Shown piece by piece: positions 1 to 6,436 of a stretch of DNA of 11,110 bases. The position numbers were made by a program, and so were the translations under genes. The notes under the pieces were generated by a model. The model saw only the letters and a list, made by a program, of their open reading frames with translations, was not told the origin of the DNA and made no database searches. The DNA comes from Chloroflexota bacterium (lineage in GTDB: Bacteria; Chloroflexota; Anaerolineae; J102), in contig PIVW01000166.1 of assembly GCA_003353825.1 (NCBI GenBank), positions 1 through 11,110 on the forward strand, written 5' to 3'. Positions within the stretch are counted from its first letter, which is position 1, and each line of letters starts with the position of its first letter.

Positions 1-141
1 TGTTACACTTCGTACAATGATATGTGATAACATTCTGAATCATAATGGTACTCCGCTCGATTGCTTTTAACGCAGAATATCAATTGGAACATTTTCAGTC
101 AATATGTAACCACTACCGAGAGTGTGTTTAGGCGTCAGGCG

Positions 142-234
142 ATGGTCATTGCCATCATCGCCATCGCTCTGATCATCATCGCACTCTATCTGGTCAAGCG
201 CGATTTGGATAAACACCTGGAAGAGGTTGATTGA
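142..234 (+). CDS. Possible small single-pass membrane protein
   Basis: Thirty codons starting at ATG 142 give one hydrophobic helix of about 16 residues (IAIIAIALIIIALYLV), followed by a charged tail KRDLDKHLEEVD. Lysine and arginine right after the helix would place the C-terminus in the cytoplasm. The frame is open upstream to a stop at 43-45, so a longer form from GTG 124 or TTG 61 is possible; the extra residues include RRQ just before the helix. No strong ribosome binding site precedes any of these starts. I do not recognise a family. The amphipathic charged tail and clean hydrophobic core look selected rather than random, but the call remains tentative. Confidence 0.35.
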   Translation: MVIAIIAIALIIIALYLVKRDLDKHLEEVD

Positions 235-310
235 GAAAGGTTAGACGACGTGAATTGCGGATGTCTAATTCATCGCTTTGTACAATAAAGATGAAAAATT
301 TCATGCAATC

Positions 311-352
311 ATGATCTAGGTCATATTCAAACCTATTGTGGGGCGCTATAGT
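311..352 (+). promoter_or_regulatory. Fnr/Crp-type class II promoter for the hdr-mvh operon
   Basis: A 14-bp near-palindrome, ATGATCTAGGTCAT (311-324), fits the Crp/Fnr core TGA-N6-TCA and has one mismatched pair. It is followed by a -10 hexamer TATAGT (347-352, five of six consensus bases). A start site near A359 would put the centre of the box (317.5) at -41.5, the standard position from which Fnr and Crp activate class II promoters. No good -35 hexamer is visible, as expected for an activator-dependent promoter. The binding protein is not encoded nearby: the cyclic-nucleotide-fold protein at 8803 lacks a DNA-binding domain. Confidence 0.6.
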
Positions 353-543
353 AGGGTCATAGCTGGGAAACGTTACCCTTGTTTTGCTTTCATGTCTTGA
401 TTATTTCTCAGCAAATACTGAACGCAGCGCACGCCCTTATTGGAAACTACTTTGCAAACGCGCTGCTTTCGCGTGGAGGGCGGGCTGGTATAAAAAGCAT
501 GCCAGTTCGGAAAAACCGTTCATTATTTCAAAGGAGTAACCAT

Positions 544-1155
544 ATGGTCGCACAAGGAAGTGCATCTCGGGCCTCGCCACCTTCTTTCATGGAAGAGATC
601 GTCGCCGCGACCCCGGGAGGCGATCCTCACCTCGAACTCTGTGTGCAATGTGGAACCTGTGGAGGATCCTGTCCTTCAGGGCCAGACATGGAGCACACAC
701 CGCGCCAGCTCTTCGCCATGATCGAAGCAGGGATGAAGGATGAGGTGCTTCGTAGCAATTCGCCCTGGTATTGTGTCTCATGCTATTACTGCATGGTGCG
801 TTGTCCGCAAGACATCCATATTACGGATATCATGTATACGCTCAAACGCAGTGCAATCAAGGAGGGCCTTTACCACGAATCCACAGCAGCCGATGCCCCC
901 GATTTCTCCGAGACCTTTATCGACTTCGTCGAGGAGTACGGGCGGAGTTTCGAATTAGGTCTGGCCACGCGCTACCATCTCAAGCACCACCCCTTGGGGG
1001 CGATGAAGATGGCCGGGTTCGGACTGGGCATGTTGCGTAGAGGGCGCATGGATATTACCCCAAACAAGATCAAAAACATCGATCAACTCAAGGCGATCCT
1101 GGCAAAAGCAAAAGAATTGGGGAACGATTCGGCGTCCAATGGAGGTGGAACATGA
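544..1155 (+). CDS. hdrC: Heterodisulfide reductase subunit C (HdrC)
   Basis: HdrC is the small cytosolic electron-transfer subunit that carries electrons from HdrA to the active-site subunit HdrB. The 203-residue protein has two classical [4Fe-4S] motifs, C33-x2-C36-x2-C39-x3-C43 and C77-x2-C80-x2-C83-x3-C87, each closing with CP. No membrane segment is present, so this is the soluble HdrABC type and not the membrane HdrDE type. I chose ATG 544 because AAGGAG lies at 531-536 with 7 bp spacing. The frame is open back to a TTG at 379, but that extension has no ribosome binding site and no family resemblance. The length is slightly above the methanogen HdrC. It is first in the operon, and its stop overlaps the hdrB start by 4 bp (ATGA). 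Confidence 0.9.
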   Translation: MVAQGSASRASPPSFMEEIVAATPGGDPHLELCVQCGTCGGSCPSGPDMEHTPRQLFAMIEAGMKDEVLRSNSPWYCVSCYYCMVRCPQDIHITDIMYTLKRSAIKEGLYHESTAADAPDFSETFIDFVEEYGRSFELGLATRYHLKHHPLGAMKMAGFGLGMLRRGRMDITPNKIKNIDQLKAILAKAKELGNDSASNGGGT

Positions 1156-2126
1156 AATATGGTTATTACCCCGGCTGTTCGTTAGAAAAAAACGCCATTG
1201 CCTATCACCAATCGTCGGTGGCGGTAGCCGAGGCGTTGAATATCGAGTTAGTCGAGGTGCCCGATTGGAACTGCTGTGGCGCCACCGAGTACATCTCCAT
1301 CGATCTGCTCCCGGCCTACGCCCTGATCGGACGAAATCTCGCCCTGGCCCAACAGCTTGATCTCAACGGCAACGGCGCCCCCAACCAATTGATCGCCCCC
1401 TGCAGCGCCTGTTTCCTCAACCTCAGCAAAGCCGATGCCTATCTGGGCAGTGATCCACCTCTGGCAGAGAAAACAAATACGGCATTGGCTGCGGGCGGAC
1501 TCACCTATGACCCCGGCAGTGTCAAAGTCCGGCATTTGCTGGATATCTTCGTCAATGACATCGGCTTCGGAGCAGTTAGCGAGTTGATAAAAAAGCCGCT
1601 CTATAATCTGCGCATCGCCCCTTACTACGGCTGTCTCATCGTCCGCCCTAGCTTGGAAGACGCCTACGATGATCCTGAATACCCCACCACCCTGGATACA
1701 CTCATGGAATCGTTGGGTGCAACGGTGGTGGACTACCCGGTTAAAGCGCACTGCTGTGGCGGACACATGACGCAGATAAGCGAGCCGGTGGCCCTGGACT
1801 TGATCCGGCGCCTGCTCAAAAATGCGGCCGATTACGAAGCCGACATGGTCGTCACACTCTGCCCGATGTGCCAACTCAATCTGGATGGCTATCAAGAAAG
1901 CGTCAACAAACACTTCGGCACTGATTACCACATCCCCATCCTCTATTTCACCCAATTAATGGGTTTGGCCATGGGCATGTCGGCGGATGATCTGGGCTTT
2001 GGCAAAGAATTCGTGAGCGCCAATCCCGCTTTAGCAAAGATCGGCGCTGAGCCTCCCAAAAAACCGAAGAAGAAAAGGCGAAACAAGGAAGCGCTTCCCA
2101 TGCCCAACCTCGGGGAGGAGATGTGA
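1152..2126 (+). CDS. hdrB: Heterodisulfide reductase subunit B (HdrB)
   Basis: HdrB is the subunit that reduces the disulfide substrate, using two unusual non-cubane [4Fe-4S] clusters held by two CCG domains. Both domains are complete in this 324-residue protein: C9, C41-C42 (WNCCG), C84 and C87 (PCSAC), then C161 (YYGC), C201-C202 (HCCGG), C237 and C240 (CPMC). The start ATG 1152 overlaps the hdrC stop and is preceded by GGAGGTGG at 1141-1148. After about residue 300 there is a strongly basic, proline-rich tail (KKPKKKRRNK) that I do not expect in methanogen HdrB. In a bacterium the natural substrate is unlikely to be CoM-S-S-CoB and is unknown. It lies 3 bp ahead of hdrA. Confidence 0.92.
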   Translation: MKYGYYPGCSLEKNAIAYHQSSVAVAEALNIELVEVPDWNCCGATEYISIDLLPAYALIGRNLALAQQLDLNGNGAPNQLIAPCSACFLNLSKADAYLGSDPPLAEKTNTALAAGGLTYDPGSVKVRHLLDIFVNDIGFGAVSELIKKPLYNLRIAPYYGCLIVRPSLEDAYDDPEYPTTLDTLMESLGATVVDYPVKAHCCGGHMTQISEPVALDLIRRLLKNAADYEADMVVTLCPMCQLNLDGYQESVNKHFGTDYHIPILYFTQLMGLAMGMSADDLGFGKEFVSANPALAKIGAEPPKKPKKKRRNKEALPMPNLGEEM

Positions 2127-2129
2127 GCG

Positions 2130-4172
2130 ATGACTGAATCAAAAGAAAAGATTGGCGTTTACATCTGCCACTGCGGTTCGAATATCGCCGGTATGGTCGA
2201 TGTCGAGGAAGTGGCCCGCTGGGCCGGTGATGAATTGGAAAGCGAGGGCGTTGTCGTCTCGCGCGATTACCAGTTCATGTGTTCCAGCCTGGGCCAGGAA
2301 CTGATCGAAGCCGATATCAAAGAGCAAGGGTTGACGCGCGTGGTTGTGGGCGCCTGTTCGCCTCACTTGCACGAGGCTACATTCCGCACAGCCTGTGATC
2401 GCGCAGGACTGAACCCATTCCTCTGTGAAATGGTATCGTTACGGGAACAGGTTTCTTGGGTACACACCGATAAGAAAATCGCAACGAACAAATCCAAAGC
2501 GTTGGTCACCGGTGGTGTCAAACGTGTAGCTCTGCACGAACCCCTGGATCCCCTGACTGTGCCTATCCAGCCGGCCACCCTGGTCGTGGGCGGTGGCATC
2601 GCCGGCATCCAGGCCGCGCTCGAGATCGCAGATAGTGGGTTCCCCGTCTACTTGGTGGAGCGAGAATCTTCCATCGGTGGCCATATGGCCCAATTCGACA
2701 AGACCTTCCCCACGTTAGACTGTTCGGCCTGTATTCTCACACCAAAAATGGTCTCGGCCGGCAACCACCCTAACATCAGCTTGCTCTCGTACAGTGAAGT
2801 GGAGCAGGTGGATGGCTACGTCGGCAACTTCACCGTAACCATCCGCAAAAAAGCGCGCTTTGTCAACGTGGATGTGTGTACTGGCTGCGGCATCTGCATC
2901 GAGAAATGTCCGAGGCGGATTGTCGATGGTGAATTCGAGGCCGGTTTGGGCTATCGCAAAGCCATAGATCGTGACTTCCCTCAGGCAGTGCCTAAATACC
3001 CTGCCATCGATGTGGATAACTGCATCTACTTCGAGCGTGGGAAGTGCAAAGCCTGCCAGATCTTCTGCCCCACACAGCCCAATTCGATTGACTTCGAGCA
3101 GAAAGATGAGGTCATTCAGGTCGATGTCGGCAACATCATCCTGGCCACAGGTTATGATCTATTTGACGCGCGGCGTATCCCACAGTACGGTTACGGACGG
3201 CTGGCTAATGTGTTCACGAGCATGGAATTCGAACGCATGTGTAATGCCGCCGGACCCACCGCCGGTGAAGTCGTTCTGCGAGATGGCGTAACCGTACCCG
3301 AATCGGTGGCCATCATCCACTGTGTGGGCAGCCGCGATAAGAACTACAACTCTTACTGCTCCAGCATCTGCTGCATGCAGAGCCTGAAATTCGCCCATCT
3401 GGTCAAGGAACGCACGGGTGCAGATGTGTACAATTTCTACATCGACATGCGCACGGCCTTTAAGGATTACGAGGAGTTCTACCAAAAGGTGTTAAGCGAG
3501 GGCGTACACTTTATCCGCGGGCGGGTGGCCGAGGTTACCGACGCCGCACGTTTGCCGGGTGAAGAGGGTAAAATCATCGTCCAGGCCGAAGACACCTTCA
3601 TCGGCAAGCAGCGCCGCATCCCCGCGGATATGGTCATTCTCTCGGCGGGACTAGAACCCCGTGCCGACGCAAAGGAAACGGCGCATAAGTTCGGTATCTC
3701 TTGCAGTATGAATGGCTGGTTCACGGAGAAACATCCCAAGCTGGATCCGGTGGCGACCATGACCGAAGGCATCTTTATCGCCGGCGTCTGTCAGGGACCC
3801 AAAGATATCCCGGCCAGTGTGGCGCAGGGTGCAGCGGCCGCAGCTCGCGTACTGGGACGCATCCAGCAGAAGGAATTACCGCTGGAACCGGTACGCGCCA
3901 GCGTCATCACCAAACTCTGTTCTGGTTGCCGCATCTGCAACACCATGTGTCCCTTCAACGCTATCTCGTTCGATACGGCAAACAAGATGACAGAGATCAA
4001 TCCGGCGCTGTGCCAGGGCTGCGGCACCTGTGTTGCGGCCTGTCCATCTGGCGCAATCACCGGTACACAGTTCAGTAATGAACAGGTGTTAGCGCAACTG
4101 GAAGGCTTACTCATGCTCGATTTTATGGGCAAGTCGACCGGCAAACTCAAACCCGAGTTGGTCCCAGCCTGA
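2130..4172 (+). CDS. hdrA: Heterodisulfide reductase subunit A (HdrA), bifurcating flavoprotein
   Basis: HdrA binds the FAD that splits electron pairs from the hydrogenase between ferredoxin and the HdrBC disulfide branch. In order, the 680 residues show an N-terminal cysteine domain (C13, C15, C51, C76), an FAD-binding glycine motif VVGGGIAG at 152-159, and the HdrA signature around C198 and C201. Then come a [4Fe-4S] motif C250-C253-C256-C260, a further set C298-C306-C309-C313, and two C-terminal ferredoxin motifs C597-C600-C603-C607 and C628-C631-C634-C638. All are cysteines; no in-frame UGA suggests selenocysteine. The length matches the family, and no MvhD or NAD-binding domain is fused to it. 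A GGGGAGGAG site (2112-2120) precedes the start. It forms one unit with hdrCB and mvhD. Confidence 0.95.
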   Translation: MTESKEKIGVYICHCGSNIAGMVDVEEVARWAGDELESEGVVVSRDYQFMCSSLGQELIEADIKEQGLTRVVVGACSPHLHEATFRTACDRAGLNPFLCEMVSLREQVSWVHTDKKIATNKSKALVTGGVKRVALHEPLDPLTVPIQPATLVVGGGIAGIQAALEIADSGFPVYLVERESSIGGHMAQFDKTFPTLDCSACILTPKMVSAGNHPNISLLSYSEVEQVDGYVGNFTVTIRKKARFVNVDVCTGCGICIEKCPRRIVDGEFEAGLGYRKAIDRDFPQAVPKYPAIDVDNCIYFERGKCKACQIFCPTQPNSIDFEQKDEVIQVDVGNIILATGYDLFDARRIPQYGYGRLANVFTSMEFERMCNAAGPTAGEVVLRDGVTVPESVAIIHCVGSRDKNYNSYCSSICCMQSLKFAHLVKERTGADVYNFYIDMRTAFKDYEEFYQKVLSEGVHFIRGRVAEVTDAARLPGEEGKIIVQAEDTFIGKQRRIPADMVILSAGLEPRADAKETAHKFGISCSMNGWFTEKHPKLDPVATMTEGIFIAGVCQGPKDIPASVAQGAAAAARVLGRIQQKELPLEPVRASVITKLCSGCRICNTMCPFNAISFDTANKMTEINPALCQGCGTCVAACPSGAITGTQFSNEQVLAQLEGLLMLDFMGKSTGKLKPELVPA

Positions 4173-4180
4173 GGAGGCGA

Positions 4181-4672
4181 ATGATGGCTGATAAAAATGG
4201 ATTCGAGCCTCTGATCATAGGCTTCACCTGTAACTGGTGCAGCTACCGGGCGGCTGATTTAGCCGGCATCTCGCGAGTGAAATATGCACCCAATATACGG
4301 TTGATGCGCCTGATGTGCTCCGGTCGCCTCGACCCTTCATTCGTGATTCAGGCTTTTGCTGGCGGCGCGGACGGCGTGCTCATCAGCGGATGCCATCCCG
4401 GCGAGTGCCATTATCAGGAACAGAATTACAAAACATTGCGACGGGTGGTGCTACTGCGCAAAATGTTGGAACAATTCGGCATCGAGCCTGAACGCCTGAA
4501 GTTAGTATGGGCTAGCGCTGCGGAAGGCATTCAATTCGCAGCAGAGGTCACGGCAATGGTCGAAGAAGTACGAGCATTAGGGCCATTAAATTGGCAGGGC
4601 ATTGTGGAACCGTCTGAGTTTCCGCTAGAGGCCTTAGCGGCCGCTCAACCGGAGCTGGAGGCAGTCTTATGA
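4181..4672 (+). CDS. mvhD: MvhD / FlpD-type [2Fe-2S] electron-transfer subunit
   Basis: MvhD carries electrons from the NiFe hydrogenase (MvhAG) to HdrA. The protein of about 163 residues has the FlpD-domain cysteines: C17 and C20 (TCNWC), C46 (MCSGR), C71 and C76 (GCHPGECHY). Two ATGs in tandem (4181 and 4184) follow GAGGAGG (4171-4177). The second has the more usual spacing of 6 bp, so the real protein may be one residue shorter. It is a separate gene and not fused to HdrA or to a formate dehydrogenase. Its stop overlaps the mvhG start by 4 bp, which implies translational coupling of the bridging subunit with the hydrogenase small subunit. Confidence 0.92.
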   Translation: MMADKNGFEPLIIGFTCNWCSYRAADLAGISRVKYAPNIRLMRLMCSGRLDPSFVIQAFAGGADGVLISGCHPGECHYQEQNYKTLRRVVLLRKMLEQFGIEPERLKLVWASAAEGIQFAAEVTAMVEEVRALGPLNWQGIVEPSEFPLEALAAAQPELEAVL

Positions 4673-5682
4673 GCGAAAAACCAAAACTTGCGATGTACTG
4701 GGCTTCCGCCTGCGGCGGTTGCGAGATATCGACGCTGAACATTGGCGAACATATCCTGGCCGTAGACGCGATCTTTGACCTCGCTTTCTTCCCTTGTATC
4801 GCCGACTTCAAGGTCAAAGATGTTGAGGGATACGAGGATGGTTTCATCGACGTCTGCCTGTTCAACGGGGCCATTCGTAACTCTGAAAACGAGGAAATGG
4901 CGAAGCTACTGCGACGTAAATCGAAGGTGCTGGTAGCCTTTGGTTCCTGCGCCTACGAGGGCTGTATCCCCGCTCTTTCGAACCTGACATCCAAGCAAGC
5001 GACCCTGAACACCGTCTACCTGGATAATCCTTCCATCGATAATCCGAACAGCGTGCTACCCCAACCGATCACGGAAGTCCCTGAGGGCGAATTGGATATC
5101 CCATTCTTCTATAACACCGTCAGATCCCTGGATCAGGTTGTGGATGTAGACTATTACCTTCCCGGTTGTCCGCCCGAACCCCACCAAATATGGGCTGTAC
5201 TGCAAGTGGTGGTGGCGGGTCTGCTGGAAGGAGCGCCCTTACCCCCGCCAGGTTCGATTGTGGGCGCAGGCAGCGTGGCCGTGTGCGAAGAATGCGATAT
5301 GCAGAAAGATGTCAAGACTGTCGCCAAATTCTTTCGCCCTTACGACATCATCCCGGATACCAACATCTGCCTGCTAGAACAAGGCATCATGTGCATGGGC
5401 CCGGCCACGGTTAGCGGCTGCGGTGCGCTTTGCCCACAGGTGGGTATGGGCTGCCGCGGGTGCTATGGCCCACTGCCCGGAATCAAGGATCAAGGTGCTC
5501 GTATGGTCACAGCCATTGGCTCAATCATCGATGTGGATGGCAAACCGGGCGACGATGAAAAGGAACTTGCGCAAAAGGTAGAAGCCGCCATCGACACCAT
5601 CGTAGACCCAGCCGGAACCTTCTATCGCTTCAGCATGGCGCATTCATTACTGCACCGAACAAGAGTCAACACACATCAATGA
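4669..5682 (+). CDS. mvhG: NiFe hydrogenase small subunit, group 3c (MvhG)
   Basis: MvhG relays electrons from the NiFe site to MvhD. The N-terminal domain has the proximal-cluster ligands C15-x2-C18, C94 (GSCAYEGC) and C167 (PGCPP). The C-terminal domain has further cysteines: C206, C209, C234, C242, C251, C255, C262 and C265, arranged for two more [4Fe-4S] clusters. There is no twin-arginine signal peptide, so the enzyme is cytosolic. The start at 4669 overlaps mvhD, with GGAG at 4651 and again at 4657. The expected large subunit does not follow directly. An oppositely oriented toxin-antitoxin pair does, and the last 7 bp of mvhG are shared with the 3' end of the antitoxin. The last few residues (about RTRVNTHQ) could therefore have been altered by that insertion. 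Confidence 0.92.
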   Translation: MSEKPKLAMYWASACGGCEISTLNIGEHILAVDAIFDLAFFPCIADFKVKDVEGYEDGFIDVCLFNGAIRNSENEEMAKLLRRKSKVLVAFGSCAYEGCIPALSNLTSKQATLNTVYLDNPSIDNPNSVLPQPITEVPEGELDIPFFYNTVRSLDQVVDVDYYLPGCPPEPHQIWAVLQVVVAGLLEGAPLPPPGSIVGAGSVAVCEECDMQKDVKTVAKFFRPYDIIPDTNICLLEQGIMCMGPATVSGCGALCPQVGMGCRGCYGPLPGIKDQGARMVTAIGSIIDVDGKPGDDEKELAQKVEAAIDTIVDPAGTFYRFSMAHSLLHRTRVNTHQ

Positions 5683-5996
5683 CGAGAAGCATGGGTGTGT
5701 GTCTTCCTGCTCGCTGACAATGCCCGTAAGACAGATTCAGGCTCATAAGCCATCACGCTCAAGAGCACCAATGCAGGCCCTCGGGGTCTTCTATCACCTC
5801 GTTCCCAATGTCGCAAAGTGCCCAGACTGATACCAAAGGTAGCAGCCAATTCTGCTTGAGTCATACCGAGCTTCTCTCGAATGGCTTTTACATCAGGAGG
5901 AGAGAACTCATGCACCACAGCTTTGGTCTCCTGTCCCTGAGAAAATTCAATGGCTTCATTCAGCCCTTGTCGAATACTGTCAAATGTTTCACTCAT
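5676..5996 (-). CDS. HTH antitoxin of a RelE/HigB-type module (NadS/HigA-like)
   Basis: This 106-residue protein has a Cro/CI-type helix-turn-helix at about residues 35-85 (SPPDVKAIREKLGMTQAEL, then ISLGTLRHWERGDRRPRGPA). That layout is typical of antitoxins annotated as NadS or HigA, which follow a RelE-fold toxin. It should neutralise the toxin and repress the pair. ATG 5996 overlaps the toxin stop by 4 bp (ATGA) and has GGAG 7 bp upstream, so it is translationally coupled. Its last codons run 7 bp into the 3' end of mvhG and encode an unusual His-rich tail (KTHTHASRH). The base composition is visibly more AT-rich than the flanking hydrogenase genes, consistent with acquisition. Confidence 0.85.
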   Translation of the reverse strand: MSETFDSIRQGLNEAIEFSQGQETKAVVHEFSPPDVKAIREKLGMTQAELAATFGISLGTLRHWERGDRRPRGPALVLLSVMAYEPESVLRALSASRKTHTHASRH

Positions 5997-6331
5997 GATG
6001 TGTCTCCATAGCTTTCAAGCAACTTCCGAGTAAGCTTCGCCAATTCGTTGCGTTCGCCCTTACTCAAACTCATTTTTTCAGATTTACCAAAAACGGTCAG
6101 AAGAAATAGAGGAAACTCGTCGTTGTAATAGTAATAAATGACGCGAACACCGGCGCTTTTACCTACACCTTCTCGTCTCCACCTTAGCTTTCGAATCCCT
6201 CCTGTGCCACGGATAATCACACCGGAGGCAGGATGTGCAGCAAGGTAATCAACAAGACTGCTACGTTCATTCTCACTTAGCAGCTTGCGGACGAGACGAA
6301 TAAACTCAGGAAGCTCAACGACGGTGATCAC
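5993..6331 (-). CDS. RelE/HigB-family toxin (Gp49-like mRNA interferase)
   Basis: Toxins of this family cut mRNA on the ribosome. From GTG 6331 the protein has 112 residues and begins ITVVELPEFIRLV. It continues with the RelE-fold core RGTGGIRKLRWRREGVGKSAGVRVIYYY and ends in FGKSEKMSLSKGERNELAKL, which matches toxins paired with NadS/HigA antitoxins. The frame is open up to TTG 6379. However, a good promoter (TTGACG-17-TACAAT) sits inside that extension, with its start site at or next to GTG 6331, so the longer form could not be made from it. The gene lies antisense to the hydrogenase operon, in the gap that would normally join mvhG to mvhA. Toxin-first order is usual for this type. Confidence 0.8.
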   Translation of the reverse strand: MITVVELPEFIRLVRKLLSENERSSLVDYLAAHPASGVIIRGTGGIRKLRWRREGVGKSAGVRVIYYYYNDEFPLFLLTVFGKSEKMSLSKGERNELAKLTRKLLESYGDTS

Positions 6332-6338
6332 ATATAGA

Positions 6339-6367
6339 ATTGTAAGCCATTGGATTACTTTCGTCAA
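6339..6367 (-). promoter_or_regulatory. Sigma-70-type promoter of the inserted toxin-antitoxin pair
   Basis: Read on the - strand, TTGACG (6367-6362, five of six consensus bases) and TACAAT (6344-6339, five of six) are separated by 17 bp. The -10 ends 7 bp before GTG 6331, so transcription should begin at or within a base of the toxin start codon, giving a leaderless mRNA. The start codon lies in a perfect 8-bp palindrome, GTGATCAC (6324-6331), which could serve as an operator for the helix-turn-helix antitoxin. The operator role is inference. Confidence 0.6.
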
Positions 6368-6386
6368 TAATGAAAACAAGATCCAC

Positions 6387-6400
6387 CCAGATTCGTCTGG
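6387..6400. repeat. Short hairpin upstream of mvhA
   Basis: CCAGA-TTCG-TCTGG forms a perfect 5-bp stem with a TTCG tetraloop, 36 bp before the mvhA start. There is no T-run, so it is not a typical terminator. In the + transcript it could mark the 5' side of a processed mvhA message, but no function can be shown. Confidence 0.3.
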
Positions 6401-6436
6401 AGCCCGAGATCAAGTAAGCAATAATGGAGTGACCCT

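Larger units (their letters stand above)
1..543. other. Leader region upstream of hdrC, mostly non-coding
   Basis: This stretch contains no ORF longer than about 60 codons that looks genuine. It holds a possible 30-codon membrane protein (142-234), an Fnr/Crp-like box (311-324) with a -10 hexamer (347-352), and a leader of about 184 nt ahead of hdrC. The leader has a 7-bp inverted repeat, GCAGCGC at 424-430 against GCGCTGC at 460-466, but I recognise no riboswitch or terminator in it. The hdrC reading frame stays open back to a TTG at 379, but those upstream codons do not resemble an HdrC N-terminus. Confidence 0.6.

Noticed and set aside
278..285. TTGTACAA palindrome resembling a YefM operator core
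   Set aside because: It is a single copy, with no antitoxin gene beside it; an 8-bp palindrome is expected by chance.
379..543. 55-codon N-terminal extension of HdrC from TTG 379
   Set aside because: There is no ribosome binding site, no similarity to HdrC N-termini, and a strong AAGGAG site before ATG 544.
1248..1955. Long antisense ORF (235 codons) opposite hdrB
   Set aside because: It is a frame shadow of a strongly supported gene. Its protein has no recognisable motif, and GC-rich codon bias explains the lack of stops.
6332..6436. Independent + strand promoter for mvhA
   Set aside because: I found no pair of -35 and -10 hexamers with acceptable spacing. The short CCAGA-TTCG-TCTGG hairpin is not evidence for one.
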